A model generated the notes under the pieces. It was not told the DNA's origin and did no database searches. It was given only the letters and a program-made list of their open reading frames with translations. The position numbers and the translations under genes were made by a program. Below, in pieces: positions 34,763 to 45,365 of a stretch of DNA of 64,000 nt (its first letter is position 1; each line of letters opens with the position of its first letter). The stretch lies in contig JACRLO010000012.1 of the NCBI GenBank assembly GCA_016235245.1, forward strand, positions 56,125 to 120,124, written 5' to 3'. Origin of the DNA: Nitrospirota bacterium (GTDB lineage: Bacteria > Nitrospirota > Thermodesulfovibrionia > Thermodesulfovibrionales > UBA6898).

Positions 34763-37168
34763 ATGTCAAAGCTACCAATAAATATCGAAGAAGAGATGAA
34801 GATCAGTTACCTTGATTATGCGATGAGCGTAATCATCGGCAGGGCGCTGCCCGAGGTCAGAGACGGCCTGAAACCCGTACAGAGGAGGATCCTGTACGCC
34901 ATGTTCCGGGAGGGGCTGCTCCCGAACAAAAAATATTCAAAGAGCGCCGGTGTCGTGGGTGAAGTGCTCAAAAAATACCATCCTCACGGTGATACGGCTG
35001 TTTATGACGCCATGGTAAGGCTTGCACAGGACTTTAACCTGCGGTACATGCTTGTTGACGGGCAGGGCAATTTTGGATCCATTGACGGAGACCGGGCAGC
35101 AGCATACCGGTATACAGAGGCAAGGATGGCAAAGATCGCGGAAGAACTCCTTGCCGATATTGACAAAGAGACCGTTGATTTCATAGCGAACTTTGACGAG
35201 ACGACGGTCGAACCGAAAGTGCTTCCTTCAAAGATCCCGAACCTTATCATTAACGGCGCTACCGGTATTGCCGTTGGTATGGCAACGAACATCCCGCCGC
35301 ACAACCTTGGCGAGGTGATTGACGGCCTGGTGATGCTGCTTGATAACCCCGACACTACGGTAGAACAGCTCATGACCTGCATCAAGGGACCTGATTTCCC
35401 TACCGGCGGGTTTATCCATGGGACCGCCGGCATCAGGGATGCATACGCAACAGGCCGGGGACTGGTCAGGATAAGGGCAAAGGCAAAGATAGAGAAGGAG
35501 CACGGGGGTATCGAGAGCATCATCATTACCGAGATGCCCTACCAGGTGAACAAGGCCAGACTCATTGAGAAGATGGCCCAACTGGTCAGAGAAAAACAGA
35601 TTGAAGACATCTCAGATATACGGGACGAGTCTGACCGGGACGGCATCAGGGTTGTTATTGTGCTGAAAAGGAATGCCATGGCAGAGGTTGTGCTCAATAA
35701 CCTCTATAAGCATACCCAGATGCAGACGACTTTCGGCATTATCATGTTAGCCATAGTCAGTGGCCAGCCCCGCGTGCTCGGCCTTAAGGCCATACTCGGC
35801 CACTTTATCCAGCACCGGCGCGACGTGATCATGCGCAGGACCCGGTTCGAACTCAGAAAGGCCCAGGAGCGGTCACATATTTTGGAAGGGCTCAAGATAG
35901 CCCTTGATCATCTTGATCAGATCATTGCGCTGATCAGATCATCAAAAAATCCGGAAGAGGCAAAAAACGGCCTGATAGGAGGATATCAACTTTCTGAGCT
36001 TCAGGCCCAGGCTATCCTCGACATGAAGCTGCAGAGACTGACCGGTCTTGAACGCGATAAGATCATTAACGAGTACAAAGAGATATTAAAGGAGATCGCG
36101 AAGCTCAAGGCAATTTTAGAAAGCGAGAAGCTGGTATCAAAGATCATCAGGGATGAGTTCCTTGAGATCAGAGAGAAATATACTGACGAGAGAAGGACCG
36201 AGATAACCGAGGATACCGGAGAGATATCCATAGAGGATCTTATCTCTGAGGAGGAAATGGTCATTACGCTCTCTCATACCGGGTACATTAAGCGGAATCC
36301 TCTGAGCGCGTACCGGAGCCAGCGCCGCGGCGGTACAGGCGGGATGAGCATGGAGACGAAGGAAGAGGATTTTGTAGAACAGCTCTTTATCGGCTCCACG
36401 CATGACTATATGCTCTTCTTTACGAACTTTGGCAGACTGTACTGGCTTAAGACCTATCAATTGCCTGAGGCCGGCAGGACAGCAAAGGGAAAGGCGATGA
36501 TAAATCTTCTGCAGCTCTCCGAAGGCGAGCGGGTTTCAACAGCGCTGCCTGTCCGTGATTTCAAAGACGGCTATCTTGTCATGTTTACCAAAAACGGGAC
36601 GGTAAAAAAGACCGTGCTTACGGCATACAGCAACCCAAGAGGAAAAGGCATTATCGCGATTTCCCTTGATGAGGGTGACGAGCTGATCGACGTCAGAAAG
36701 ACCAGTGGAAATAACGACCTGATCATCGGGACACGCAATGGCCTGTCGATTAAATTCAATGAAGAGGACGTCAGGGAGACCGGTCGCACGGCAAGAGGAG
36801 TGCGCGGCATACGTCTGATGAAAGGTGATGAGGTGGTGGCCGCAGAGGTTGCGGAAGAGAAGACCGCCATTTTGACTGTTGCAGAGAATGGTTTTGGAAA
36901 AAGGACAAAGATAGAAGACTATCCGCTTCAGGCAAGGGGAGGTAAAGGGGTCATATCCATTAAACTTACGGAGAAAGGCGGGAAGGTAGTAGGCCTTCTT
37001 CAGGTGAGGGACGAGGACGAGGTGGTTATGGTCACCGGAGCCGGCAAGCTCATCAGAACAGCAGCCGAAAATATTTCGATCCACGGCAGAAATACCCAGG
37101 GTGTTACACTCATGAAAACTGCCGATGAAAAGATATCCAGCATAGCAAAAGTTGTTGAGAAGGTTTAA
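34763..37168 (+). CDS. gyrA: DNA gyrase subunit A
   Basis: GyrA cuts and reseals DNA. The N-terminal [30 protein letters not shown], the active Tyr in [11 protein letters not shown], and six C-terminal beta-pinwheel repeats with a GyrA-box-like [10 protein letters not shown] are present. In the quinolone-resistance region the residues equivalent to E. coli S83 and D87 are T78 and D82; a Thr here is a natural variant in many taxa. It is 801 residues long. Confidence 0.97.
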   Translation: MSKLPINIEEEMKISYLDYAMSVIIGRALPEVRDGLKPVQRRILYAMFREGLLPNKKYSKSAGVVGEVLKKYHPHGDTAVYDAMVRLAQDFNLRYMLVDGQGNFGSIDGDRAAAYRYTEARMAKIAEELLADIDKETVDFIANFDETTVEPKVLPSKIPNLIINGATGIAVGMATNIPPHNLGEVIDGLVMLLDNPDTTVEQLMTCIKGPDFPTGGFIHGTAGIRDAYATGRGLVRIRAKAKIEKEHGGIESIIITEMPYQVNKARLIEKMAQLVREKQIEDISDIRDESDRDGIRVVIVLKRNAMAEVVLNNLYKHTQMQTTFGIIMLAIVSGQPRVLGLKAILGHFIQHRRDVIMRRTRFELRKAQERSHILEGLKIALDHLDQIIALIRSSKNPEEAKNGLIGGYQLSELQAQAILDMKLQRLTGLERDKIINEYKEILKEIAKLKAILESEKLVSKIIRDEFLEIREKYTDERRTEITEDTGEISIEDLISEEEMVITLSHTGYIKRNPLSAYRSQRRGGTGGMSMETKEEDFVEQLFIGSTHDYMLFFTNFGRLYWLKTYQLPEAGRTAKGKAMINLLQLSEGERVSTALPVRDFKDGYLVMFTKNGTVKKTVLTAYSNPRGKGIIAISLDEGDELIDVRKTSGNNDLIIGTRNGLSIKFNEEDVRETGRTARGVRGIRLMKGDEVVAAEVAEEKTAILTVAENGFGKRTKIEDYPLQARGGKGVISIKLTEKGGKVVGLLQVRDEDEVVMVTGAGKLIRTAAENISIHGRNTQGVTLMKTADEKISSIAKVVEKV

Positions 37169-37234
37169 CAGGGAGAAATGGCAGCGTCAGCTTACGGATT
37201 TGTGGATACGCATCACGATCGTTGACGCCTGATT

Positions 37235-37867
37235 ATGAAAGAAGCATCTGAACTCTTAATGAAAGGCCTTGAACTCCTTCGGATTTCTTATTCCGGAGCG
37301 CAGATCGAGGCCTTTTCTCTTTATCTCACGGAGCTTAAAAAATGGAGCAGGGCCTATAACCTCACAGCCCTGAAGACGGATGCTGATATTGTGGTAAAGC
37401 ATTTTCTTGATTCGCTCCTTTTTCTTAAGGTCCTTCCTCCTCAGGTAAAGAGCATTGCTGATGTCGGCAGCGGTGCAGGGTTTCCGGGTCTTCCGCTGAA
37501 GATCATGCGACCTGATATTGCAGTTGTGCTGATCGAACCCGTGCAGAAAAAGGCTTTGTTCCTCGAGCATATGCAGAGACAGTTGAAAGTAGATGGCCTT
37601 TCTGTCAGGAATTGCAGGATTGAAGATATACATGATCTGTTGGTGGATGCTGCGGTTACAAGAGCACTTTTCAGCGTGGGAGAGTTCATCAACAAGGCAG
37701 AGAGGCTTCTGGAGGAAGGGGGTGTTCTTATCCTCAGCAAAGGACCTAAGCTGGAAGAGGAACTCAGGGGGCTCGAAACGTCTGCTGTGAAGAGGGAAGA
37801 CATTGTTTTGCCCTTTGAAAACAGCATGCGGCATCTTGTCATTATTGAAAAGAGGTCTCAGAAATGA
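37235..37867 (+). CDS. rsmG: 16S rRNA m7G527 methyltransferase RsmG
   Basis: RsmG (GidB) methylates G527 of 16S rRNA. The AdoMet motif ADVGSGAGFPGLPL and the family block WSRAYNLTALKTDADIVVKHFLDSLL are clear. Length 210 fits. It is commonly close to the origin and par genes; here it follows gyrA by 66 nt and precedes a DivIVA gene. Confidence 0.95.
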   Translation: MKEASELLMKGLELLRISYSGAQIEAFSLYLTELKKWSRAYNLTALKTDADIVVKHFLDSLLFLKVLPPQVKSIADVGSGAGFPGLPLKIMRPDIAVVLIEPVQKKALFLEHMQRQLKVDGLSVRNCRIEDIHDLLVDAAVTRALFSVGEFINKAERLLEEGGVLILSKGPKLEEELRGLETSAVKREDIVLPFENSMRHLVIIEKRSQK

Positions 37868-37907
37868 CCGAAGTCAATGCACGGAATTTGTATTATAATA
37901 GGGCACG

Positions 37908-38516
37908 ATGAGAATAACGCCTATCGATATAGAAACAAGGCGCTTTCCGATGAAGTTCCGGGGCTTCCATCCCGAAGAGGTCTCAAGTTTCCTTGAGCAG
38001 ATCCGGGAGGAGCTTGAAGACCTGCTGAGGGAGAATGCTGCGCTGAAAGAACAGATCTATAAGGCCGATGCTGAGATACAGCGGTTTTGGGAGATGCGGG
38101 ATCTCTTGAGCAGAACTGTTCAGGAAGCCCATCAGATGTCAGAGGAATACAAGATCCTTGCACGAAGAGAGGCGGATAAGCTGATGGAGACGGCTGAGGA
38201 AGCGGTGCGGGATCTGTTGGCAGAGGCGCATGATAAAGCGCTTCAGATCAACGAGGAGATCGTGGAACTCAAGATGATTCGCAGAGAGTTCGATGGCGGG
38301 ATAAGGAATATTCTAAATCGTTTTGAATCTGTCATAGATGGAGGGCATGTTCTTCCCGCGGAAATATTGTCTGATGAAATTGTCCCTGTGCCGGCATCAA
38401 GCGATGAGATGAAATCCCCGGACGGGGCCGATGAGTCATTACTGACTGAAGATCAGATAGGCGTGATAAAAGGCCAGCAAGGAGAAGAAGGCAGCAGCGA
38501 AACCGAGCAGCATTGA
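37908..38516 (+). CDS. DivIVA-domain protein
   Basis: A 202-residue cytoplasmic coiled-coil protein. The N-terminal MRITPIDIETRRFPMKFRGFHPEEVSSFLEQI-type sequence is the DivIVA membrane-binding and oligomerisation domain, followed by coiled coil to about residue 140 and an acidic disordered tail. DivIVA proteins mark curved membrane at poles or septa and recruit partners. Its 3' end overlaps a small convergent gene by about 78 nt. Confidence 0.9.
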   Translation: MRITPIDIETRRFPMKFRGFHPEEVSSFLEQIREELEDLLRENAALKEQIYKADAEIQRFWEMRDLLSRTVQEAHQMSEEYKILARREADKLMETAEEAVRDLLAEAHDKALQINEEIVELKMIRREFDGGIRNILNRFESVIDGGHVLPAEILSDEIVPVPASSDEMKSPDGADESLLTEDQIGVIKGQQGEEGSSETEQH

Positions 38517-38633
38517 TAGTATTGCCTTGCCCTTCTTCCCTGTGTGGAATTGGATATATGCCTTTGGAAGGAGTGTAGGCACGGCAAACAGCAGCATGAG
38601 GCCGACCAGCAGCTGAGTTATTCCCCTAACCAT
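38439..38633 (-). CDS. Small two-helix membrane protein
   Basis: A 64-residue protein with two membrane segments (QLLVGLMLLFAVPTLLPKAY and AILSMLLGFAAAFFSLLAFYHAYLI) separated by a basic turn HTGKKGKA. AAGGGA 8 nt before the ATG and a start 2 nt after the upstream stop argue that it is real and coupled to the glycosylase gene. Function unknown. It overlaps the divIVA 3' end on the opposite strand. Confidence 0.6.
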   Translation of the reverse strand: MVRGITQLLVGLMLLFAVPTLLPKAYIQFHTGKKGKAILSMLLGFAAAFFSLLAFYHAYLIFSQ

Positions 38634-38635
38634 CG

Positions 38636-39274
38636 TTAAATCCCTTCAAGCGGGCAGCCTCTGCATATTGGTTTTGTTTTGCAGAAGTCCTTTGCCAGTC
38701 TGACGATGAGGGCGTGATACTCATTAAACAGCAATACATCGCTCCTGAGCGTTGAATGAAACAACTTCTGATAGGTCTCATAGGATTCTGCACGCTCTAT
38801 TATAGCATGCCGAGAAAGGATTCTTTTTGTATAGGCATCAATTACAAAGACCGGTTTTTCAAGGGCGTAAAGAATTATGGAATCCGCGGTTTCAGGCCCG
38901 ATACCTCTTACGGAGAGGAGTTTTTCCCTGACCGCAGGCAGGCTTTCTTTAGCCATCCTTGACATACTTCCCTGATATTCTGCATGGAGAAAATCAATAA
39001 AGTTTTTCAGGCGGGCGGCTTTGACATTGAAATATCCCGCAGGCCGGATGAGCGTGGCAAGATCTGAAGCCTGCATGCGATGGAGCGACTTTGCTGAAAT
39101 AGCTTTCTCCCTCTTCAGATTTGCGATTGCCTTTTCAACATTAGACCAATTGGTATTCTGGGTGAGAATTGCCCCAATGGCAACTTCGAAAGGACTGTTT
39201 GCCGGCCACCAGTGCTGCGGACCAAAGGCGGCAAAGAGGCGCTGATACAGAGTTTCGAAAATATTAGGCTTCAT
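38636..39274 (-). CDS. Endonuclease III-like HhH-GPD DNA glycosylase
   Basis: A base-excision repair glycosylase. The sequence PFEVAIGAILTQNTNW and the helix-hairpin-helix VRGIGPETADSIILYALEKPVFVIDAYT are characteristic, with the catalytic Asp in VIDAYT. The C-terminal iron-sulfur loop is CKTKPICRGCPLEGI and ends after the third Cys, so the fourth ligand of the usual C-x6-C-x2-C-x5-C motif is missing. I chose ATG 39274; the frame upstream is basic and overlaps the next gene. It may belong to the endonuclease III domain-containing subfamily rather than Nth itself. Confidence 0.85.
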   Translation of the reverse strand: MKPNIFETLYQRLFAAFGPQHWWPANSPFEVAIGAILTQNTNWSNVEKAIANLKREKAISAKSLHRMQASDLATLIRPAGYFNVKAARLKNFIDFLHAEYQGSMSRMAKESLPAVREKLLSVRGIGPETADSIILYALEKPVFVIDAYTKRILSRHAIIERAESYETYQKLFHSTLRSDVLLFNEYHALIVRLAKDFCKTKPICRGCPLEGI

Positions 39275-39683
39275 CCTTTGAAATGCGGCCGCGTAGCACT
39301 TTTTTTTCTGAAACGAGTCTTTTCTGCGCCAGCATCTTTTCCTTTGACCGCTTTGACCTCTTTCTCTTCTGTCTCCGGAGTTTCTCAATGCGCTGCTGTT
39401 CAGCGCTTTCCTTTCCCCTGATCAGTTCATCAATTTTCTGTATGAGCAGGAGACGTGCACGGTAGCGGTTCAGTGCCTGTGACCGCCCTTCCTGGCATTT
39501 GACTTCCAGGCCTGTGGGCAGGTGCTTGAGGTACACGCAGGTTGAGGTCTTGTTTACATGCTGGCCGCCTTTTCCACTGGAACGGATAAACGACTCTTCG
39601 ATATCCTCTTCGCGGATATGAAGGGCTTCCATCTGTTCTTTTAGGATTTTTTCCTTTGCTGAGGTAACAGAAAAGATGCTCAT
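39264..39683 (-). CDS. Release factor-like GGQ protein
   Basis: A 139-residue peptide-chain-release-factor-like protein with SSGKGGQHVNKTST (GGQ motif) and a very basic C-terminal tail (KLRRQKRKRSKRSKEK). It lacks the stop-codon recognition domains, as in ArfB/YaeJ, where the tail enters the empty mRNA channel to rescue stalled ribosomes. That role is likely by analogy. It overlaps the glycosylase start by 11 nt. Confidence 0.85.
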   Translation of the reverse strand: MSIFSVTSAKEKILKEQMEALHIREEDIEESFIRSSGKGGQHVNKTSTCVYLKHLPTGLEVKCQEGRSQALNRYRARLLLIQKIDELIRGKESAEQQRIEKLRRQKRKRSKRSKEKMLAQKRLVSEKKVLRGRISKDEA

Positions 39684-39850
39684 AATTTTTGTACTATACC
39701 ATCTTTATTCGTAAATACGGGATTGATCCTTACTGCCGTGAGGCGATCCGGCGTTATATGGTATAATTATTTCTGTTAATGAGGAGTGCCACGCAGCACG
39801 CGTCAAGTCCATATTACAAATATCTGACTCATTATTTAAAAGGAGAAAAA

Positions 39851-40570
39851 ATGAAAAAGCGCATCGTAAGGATATCTTGTGTGATTTTGGCATTGGTTAT
39901 TGCAGGCATCGGCTTTGCTGCTGAAACAAAAGCCCAGGGACAGCAGGAAGAGCCGGGCGTCCTTACCGGAAAAGTCGTTGAAACAATGAACAGCAGCGGT
40001 TATACCTATGTCCGCCTCGAGAGTGCCGGAAAAAAGATTTGGGTGGCAGTTCCTGAGACCAAGGTCAAGATGGGACAGACCATATCATTTCTGCCCGGCA
40101 TGGAGATGAAGAATTTCGAGAGCAAGACGCTCAAGAGGAAATTTGACAGCATCATCTTTTCGGGTGGCGTAGCAGGACAGGCAGGCGGTGCATCTGCGCC
40201 TCAGGATTCGGGCAGCAAGGGCAAGGTCGTTGCTGCTGAGGAGAAGATAAAGGTCGAGAAGGCCGCAGGAAAGAATGCCTATACCGTGGCAGATATCTAC
40301 AAAAACAGCAAGAATCTTTCAAAGAAACAGGTCGTGGTCAAGGGTAAAGTGGTAAAGACATCTGCCGGAATAATGAAGAGAAATTGGATTCATATTCAGG
40401 ACGGTACAGGCGATGCACAGAAAGGGACAAATAATTTGGTGACAACATCGTCAGAGCTTCCGGCTGTTGGCGATATTGTAACCGCGACCGGCACTATGGT
40501 TTTGGATAAGGACTTTGGAAGCGGATACAAATATTCGGTAATGCTTGAGAATACAAAATATAAGAAGTAG
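39851..40570 (+). CDS. Secreted OB-fold protein
   Basis: A 239-residue exported protein: signal peptide [17 protein letters not shown], then two probable OB-fold units ([29 protein letters not shown] and [27 protein letters not shown]) joined by a Gly/Ser/Lys linker. Such proteins resemble NrfJ-like and periplasmic nucleic-acid-fold proteins; the ligand is unknown. AAGGAG before ATG 39851 decides the start over upstream in-frame ATG 39779. Confidence 0.8.
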   Translation: MKKRIVRISCVILALVIAGIGFAAETKAQGQQEEPGVLTGKVVETMNSSGYTYVRLESAGKKIWVAVPETKVKMGQTISFLPGMEMKNFESKTLKRKFDSIIFSGGVAGQAGGASAPQDSGSKGKVVAAEEKIKVEKAAGKNAYTVADIYKNSKNLSKKQVVVKGKVVKTSAGIMKRNWIHIQDGTGDAQKGTNNLVTTSSELPAVGDIVTATGTMVLDKDFGSGYKYSVMLENTKYKK

Positions 40571-40599
40571 GCATCCTATTACTGCTGGGGGCGAGATTC

Positions 40600-41865
40600 A
40601 TGCTTGATGCACGTTTTGTTAGGGAGAATGTTACATCGGTCGGCAATGGCCTGAAAAAGCGAGGGTATGAATTTCCGCTTGCTGCTTTTCTTGCCATAGA
40701 CGAAAAAAGGATGGCGCTGCTTAAGGAGACTGAAGACCTCAGAAACAGACGAAATATTGTCTCTGAGGAAATCGGAAAACTGAAGCGCCAGAAGGAAGAT
40801 GCCTCTGTTCAGCTTGAGGAGATGAAGGGCGTTTCAGATCGATTGAAAGATCTGGATGAGCGGCTCAAAGACCTTGAAGCGGAGACAAGGTCCCTGCTTC
40901 TGACCATACCCAATATCCCTGACGATTCAGTCCCCCTTGGCAAAGATGAGAGCGAGAATGTTGAGATAAGAAAATGGGGTGTGCTTCCCCAGTTTGATTT
41001 CGACCCGTTGAACCATTGGGACATTGCAGAACCTCTTGATATCATCGATTTTGAAAGAGGGGCCAAGATATCAGGCGCACGCTTTTCTGTTATGAAGGGC
41101 GCCGGCGCAAGGCTCGAGCGCTCCCTCATGAACTTTATGCTCGACACTCATACCGGCAAGGGATATAAGGAGATCTTTCCTCCTATTCTGGTGAACCGGG
41201 AAAGCATGACCGGCACGGGACAGCTTCCGAAGTTCGAGGCAGAGCTTTTCAGGATTGCTGACCCTGAATTGTACCTTATTCCGACTGCAGAGGTGCCGGT
41301 GACCAATATTCATCGTGATGAGATCCTTCAGGAAGCAGACCTTCCTATCTATTATACTGCCTATACGCCCTGCTTCAGAAGAGAGGCCGGCTCCCACGGC
41401 AAGGATACCAGAGGTCTTATCCGTCAGCATCAGTTTAACAAGGTTGAGCTGGTCAAGTTCGTAAAGCCTGAGGATTCCTTTGCCGAGCTCGAAAAGCTTA
41501 CGAACAATGCTGAAGAGATACTTCAGGCGCTGCAACTTCCTTACAGGGTGGTAGCATTGTGTTCTGGAGATCTCGGCTTTTCCTCTGCAAAGACCTATGA
41601 TATCGAAGTTTGGCTTCCAGGTCAGAACAGGTACAGGGAAATATCGTCGTGCTCAAGTTTTGTTGATTTCCAGGCGCGCAGGGCCGGCATCCGTTTCAAA
41701 CGCGAGGGCAGGAAGGGCACTGAGTTCGTGCACACCCTAAACGGCTCTGGCCTTGCGATAGGAAGGACGCTTGTTGCCATACTCGAAAATTATCAGCAGA
41801 AGGATGGCTCGGTAATCATACCTGAGGCACTGCGGTCATATATGGGGATCGACAGGATCGGGTAG
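40600..41865 (+). CDS. serS: Seryl-tRNA synthetase
   Basis: Charges tRNA-Ser. The 421-residue protein has the N-terminal coiled coil (residues about 30-100) that grips the long variable arm, then class II motifs 1-3, including [17 protein letters not shown] and the C-terminal [17 protein letters not shown]. It follows the secreted protein gene by 29 nt. Confidence 0.97.
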   Translation: MLDARFVRENVTSVGNGLKKRGYEFPLAAFLAIDEKRMALLKETEDLRNRRNIVSEEIGKLKRQKEDASVQLEEMKGVSDRLKDLDERLKDLEAETRSLLLTIPNIPDDSVPLGKDESENVEIRKWGVLPQFDFDPLNHWDIAEPLDIIDFERGAKISGARFSVMKGAGARLERSLMNFMLDTHTGKGYKEIFPPILVNRESMTGTGQLPKFEAELFRIADPELYLIPTAEVPVTNIHRDEILQEADLPIYYTAYTPCFRREAGSHGKDTRGLIRQHQFNKVELVKFVKPEDSFAELEKLTNNAEEILQALQLPYRVVALCSGDLGFSSAKTYDIEVWLPGQNRYREISSCSSFVDFQARRAGIRFKREGRKGTEFVHTLNGSGLAIGRTLVAILENYQQKDGSVIIPEALRSYMGIDRIG

Positions 41866-41971
41866 AGTTTTGTACAGGGTTCCCCCCATGGTTATTATTG
41901 AAAACCTATCTTCCCCTTATCTATCTTCAGTCAATAATGAGCGAATTCTTCTGCCGTGATATAATGGATCA

Positions 41972-43363
41972 ATGGTAAGTGTTCGTATTTTCGTTTTATT
42001 GTTCTTTTGTAGCACGGCCACATGCTACGCTCTCCAGCAGACCACCTTTGCGATACTGCCGATGGAGGCAGCCGGGAATGTCTCTGTTTCGGAGAGGACA
42101 GAGGCTGAAAGCACACTCTTTGATGTACTCATCAAGTCAGGGAAATACAGACTGATCGAACGGGCAAAGATAGAGCAGATCCTGAGCGAACAGAGTCTGC
42201 AGCTCAGCGGTCTGATCGAGAGGAAAAAAGCGTCGGTCGGTAAACTTCTGGGAGCGGATAAACTCATCTCCGCCAGCATCTTCCGGGAGGATTCCCTGAA
42301 GATCAGGATAAGTGTTATTGATGTGGCCACCTCGCGGGTTGAAATTACTAAAGTTAAATATTTGGGCAGCGCCGGACCACGTGCGATTGCAAAGTGGGCT
42401 GCAGCCGAGATACTCATGAGATACCCTCTGCTTGGTGTGGTCACCGCAGTGTCAGGGGATAGCGTCCTCATAGACCTCGGGCAAGAGCAGGGGGTCAGAG
42501 CCGGCTCCAGGATTTTTGTGGCAGAGAAGACTGCTGTGCCGGATGACAAGGGCAGTGAGCTGCTCGGCGATTACCGAAGGGTCGGCTTGCTTGAGGCGGT
42601 TAAGACGGCAGGAGGAGGATCACAGGCCGCGGTGAAGTCGCTTCAGGACAGAGCACGGCCGGTCAGAACAGGGGATCTTGTTGCGCTTGATCCTGTTCCC
42701 ATCACGCCACCTGTTATGTCGAGGACGCCTCTACTGGGTGCGGTGAAGGAGGGCAGAAGCGTACTCAGTGACGATATGACGCAGAAGCAGTATCTCTCTG
42801 CATCGTCAGGCAAGGGCGAAAGCTATAGCTCAGGGGTATTTCATCTGAATGCTTCTGACAGGAAGATATATCATGCCTATGCCTTTTATCCCATTCCCTT
42901 TGACCACCTTACGGATTTTATTTTTGAGGGAGAGATAGAGTTTCAGTCAGAGGCTAAACGTTCCAGCGGCATAGATATCTGTTCCCGAAGTAACGGGCTT
43001 TATGCCGACCTGAACGCATATCGGCTTTATCTGGGGAGCGACGGGAATTTCGAGGTCAGATTCAGCAGAAATGGTGCGCGCTTTGGGATCATTCCACTGC
43101 AATCCACACCTCTGATCCGGAGGGGTTTAGAGAAGAATACGTTTCGGATTGTCGCCCTCGGCAGTAAATTTGATATTTATGTGAACGGTTTTTTCCTTGT
43201 TTCGTTTGAAGACGAGATGTTTGATGCCGGCGCCATCGGTTTTATGGTCGATGCCGGCGGATATGTCACGGTCAATAAGGTGACGGTCCGTGAAGTATCC
43301 GATGACGCTGCTGCAGTGGCGCCATCGCATATTGATACAAAGGGGATGCAGCATGATAACTGA
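41972..43363 (+). CDS. CsgG-family-like secreted protein with C-terminal lectin-like domain
   Basis: A 463-residue exported protein. After a signal peptide (FVLLFFCSTATCYA), FAILPMEAAGNVSVSERTEAESTLFDVLI and YRLIERAKIEQILSEQSLQLSG match the CsgG/FlgT-type N-terminal fold. A middle beta-rich segment (GVVTAVSGDSVLIDLGQEQGVRAGSRIFV) resembles FlgT-like domains. The last about 190 residues (FEGEIEFQSEAKRSSGIDIC, FDIYVNGFFLVSF) look like a laminin-G/concanavalin-type sandwich. Substrate unknown. It overlaps the next gene by 11 nt. Confidence 0.75.
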   Translation: MVSVRIFVLLFFCSTATCYALQQTTFAILPMEAAGNVSVSERTEAESTLFDVLIKSGKYRLIERAKIEQILSEQSLQLSGLIERKKASVGKLLGADKLISASIFREDSLKIRISVIDVATSRVEITKVKYLGSAGPRAIAKWAAAEILMRYPLLGVVTAVSGDSVLIDLGQEQGVRAGSRIFVAEKTAVPDDKGSELLGDYRRVGLLEAVKTAGGGSQAAVKSLQDRARPVRTGDLVALDPVPITPPVMSRTPLLGAVKEGRSVLSDDMTQKQYLSASSGKGESYSSGVFHLNASDRKIYHAYAFYPIPFDHLTDFIFEGEIEFQSEAKRSSGIDICSRSNGLYADLNAYRLYLGSDGNFEVRFSRNGARFGIIPLQSTPLIRRGLEKNTFRIVALGSKFDIYVNGFFLVSFEDEMFDAGAIGFMVDAGGYVTVNKVTVREVSDDAAAVAPSHIDTKGMQHDN

Positions 43364-44306
43364 CGATCTTGCCGGGCTGAGAAAGTTGTATCTGGGTTTT
43401 ACTTCGGCACGGGTTATTTTGACTGCGAATAATCTTGGCCTGTTTGAGCGGCTCAGGAAACCGCAGTCAGCGGCTGCTGTGGCAAGGAGCCTCGGTACCG
43501 ATCTGCGCGCTACCCAGATACTCCTTGATGCGCTTACGGGGATCGGCCTGATCAGCAAGAATCCAACGGGTAATTACCTCAATGCCCCGGTGTCCAATAG
43601 CTTTCTTGTCAGGGGGAGCCGCCTGTATCAGGGCGATATCGTGCGCCATGCCTCTACGATGTGGCAGAACTTCTCAGCCCTTGATGAGGTTGTCAGGACC
43701 GGACGGCCTGCAAGGCGTGGCTTTGATCATGAGTCGTTTATTCTGGGGATGCATAACCTCACGGTCCTGAGAGCTGAGGGTCTCATAAAAGCTTTGGGAG
43801 TAAGGGATGTAAAGAGCATGCTGGATCTTGGCGGAGGACCCGGTACCAACGCGATAGCTATGGTAAAAAGAGGTATAAAGGCATCCATATTCGATCTCCC
43901 CGAGACGATCCGCATTGCCAGGAAGGTCGTGCGCAGAGAAGGGGCAAAGGGGATCAGGTTTATTGCGGGCAATTTTCATACCGACAGTATCGGCTCAGGG
44001 TATGACCTGGTGCTACTGAGCCAGATCTTTCACGCCTTTTCTGCGGAAGAAAATCTTAACCTTTTGCATAAATGCCAGGCTGCTCTGAATCCCGGCGGCC
44101 GTGTAGTTGTCCAGGAGTTTCCGATCAACGATGAGCTGACCCAGCCGCCGCAGAGCGCGCTTTTTTCAGTAAATATGCTGGTTGGCACTGAGTCCGGGCG
44201 TTGTTACAGCCCTGCTGAGATAAAGAAATGGCTGGCAGAGGCCGGGTACAAGAACATTCTGGTGAAAGACCTTCCCGAGACAGTGCTGGTGATTGGAAAG
44301 AAATAG
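43353..44306 (+). CDS. AdoMet-dependent O-methyltransferase (family 2 type)
   Basis: A 317-residue methyltransferase of the plant-type O-methyltransferase (acetylserotonin/caffeate OMT) family: N-terminal winged-helix dimerisation domain (LGLFERLRKPQSAAAVARSLGTDLRATQILLDAL), then AdoMet motif I MLDLGGGPGTNAIAMVKRG and motif VVLLSQIFHAFSAEE-like. ATG 43353 follows AGGGGA by 6 nt; it overlaps the end of the CsgG-like gene. Substrate unknown. Confidence 0.85.
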   Translation: MITDDLAGLRKLYLGFTSARVILTANNLGLFERLRKPQSAAAVARSLGTDLRATQILLDALTGIGLISKNPTGNYLNAPVSNSFLVRGSRLYQGDIVRHASTMWQNFSALDEVVRTGRPARRGFDHESFILGMHNLTVLRAEGLIKALGVRDVKSMLDLGGGPGTNAIAMVKRGIKASIFDLPETIRIARKVVRREGAKGIRFIAGNFHTDSIGSGYDLVLLSQIFHAFSAEENLNLLHKCQAALNPGGRVVVQEFPINDELTQPPQSALFSVNMLVGTESGRCYSPAEIKKWLAEAGYKNILVKDLPETVLVIGKK

Positions 44307-44538
44307 GCGGGTTTGTTAGTCGGCTACAGTATTCTGACTGGCTTACCATTGGACGATTTCATTATTTGAAAAGGTCACTGTGCATGCCGGTTCGTTCAAG
44401 CCGAAATGAGGGAACTTTGAGTGCTGTGCTCTCTCAGAGCCTGTCCCTGCAGCTTCTTTTTGTCGGCATGAAAAGAGCGGCCAGGTTTGAAAGTGGCGTT
44501 TAAAGAAAACGGATATGTGGCAGTGTCAGTGAATTAAC
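44307..44538. other. Intergenic region, no gene seen
   Basis: About 230 nt after the methyltransferase. A short + strand frame that overlaps the methyltransferase end has no ribosome site or protein-like composition, so I do not call it. No promoter is evident. Confidence 0.4.
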
Positions 44539-44569
44539 AAGGGGACAGGCAGATATTGCCTGTCCCCTT
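44539..44569. terminator. Strong hairpin after fkpA
   Basis: A perfect 13-bp stem (AAGGGGACAGGCA / TGCCTGTCCCCTT) with loop GATAT lies 6 nt from the fkpA stop. T-run TTTTTT follows on the + side (44579 on) a few bases away; the - side lacks a T-run. Likely works for the convergent genes on one or both strands. Confidence 0.7.
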
Positions 44570-44575
44570 ACGTAA

Positions 44576-45310
44576 CTATTTTTTGGGCTGGGGTTTATGT
44601 TCTTTGGGTTCTTTCTTTTCTGCTGCGTCCTTGATCGAGAGCAGTTCTACTTCGAAGATGAGCGTCGTATTCGGGCCGATCTGTGCTCCTGCGCCACGCT
44701 CTCCATAGGCAAGATCAGAGGGGATAAAGAGCTGCCATTTGGAGCCCTCTTTCATGAGCTGCAATGCCTCCGTCCATCCGCTGATAACACCTTTTACGGC
44801 AAACGTTGCGGGCTGTCCGCGTTTATATGAACTGTCGAATTCAGTGCCGTCAATCAGGGTCCCGCGGTAATGGGCTGAAATGGTATCGCTTTCCTTCGGC
44901 CTATTACCTGTTCCTTCGGTGATGACTTTGTACTGGAGGCCGCTCGGGAGAGTCTTGATACCTTCTTTTTTCTTGTTTTCCGCAAGGAAGGCCTCACCTT
45001 CCTTCTTGTTGGCTCCAGCAAGCTGCTTGGTCTTTTCAGCCTGCTTTGCGGTCATTTCCTGCTGGAACTTCATCAGGGTTTCCTGGATCTGCTGTTCTGT
45101 CATCTGGAGCTTACCGCCTGAAACAGCATCCCGCAGGCCTTTTGTGAAAATATCGATTTCAACATCCACGGACTGCCGTTTCATCTGCATGCCGGTGGCA
45201 ACACCCATGCTATAGCTGATTTTTTCCTTGTCGGTACTCAGCTCCTGTGCCTCAGCGGAAGCGAAGCCGGCAATAAGAAGAAGACTTAATACGGTGAGAA
45301 TACGTTTCAT
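44576..45310 (-). CDS. FKBP-type peptidyl-prolyl isomerase (Mip/FkpA-like)
   Basis: A periplasmic folding catalyst. Signal peptide (ILTVLSLLLIAGFASA), an N-terminal helical dimerisation domain (YSMGVATGMQMKRQ, long Gln/Glu-rich helix residues about 60-110) and a C-terminal FKBP domain (YRGTLIDGTEFDSSY, VISGWTEALQLMKEGSKWQLFIPSDLAYGERGAG). A Lys/Pro-rich tail ends the protein. Length 244. Confidence 0.93.
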   Translation of the reverse strand: MKRILTVLSLLLIAGFASAEAQELSTDKEKISYSMGVATGMQMKRQSVDVEIDIFTKGLRDAVSGGKLQMTEQQIQETLMKFQQEMTAKQAEKTKQLAGANKKEGEAFLAENKKKEGIKTLPSGLQYKVITEGTGNRPKESDTISAHYRGTLIDGTEFDSSYKRGQPATFAVKGVISGWTEALQLMKEGSKWQLFIPSDLAYGERGAGAQIGPNTTLIFEVELLSIKDAAEKKEPKEHKPQPKK

Positions 45311-45365
45311 TATGGTACCCCTTTCAAAAGTATACTATACATTATGCATGCAGGACAAAATCTTA

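Noticed and set aside
39302..39683. RF-like GGQ protein as a complete release factor
   Set aside because: It lacks the anticodon-like recognition domains; prfB is present at 27881-29003.
44228..44503. 91-codon + strand frame after the methyltransferase
   Set aside because: It overlaps the methyltransferase end, lacks a ribosome site and has no recognisable features.
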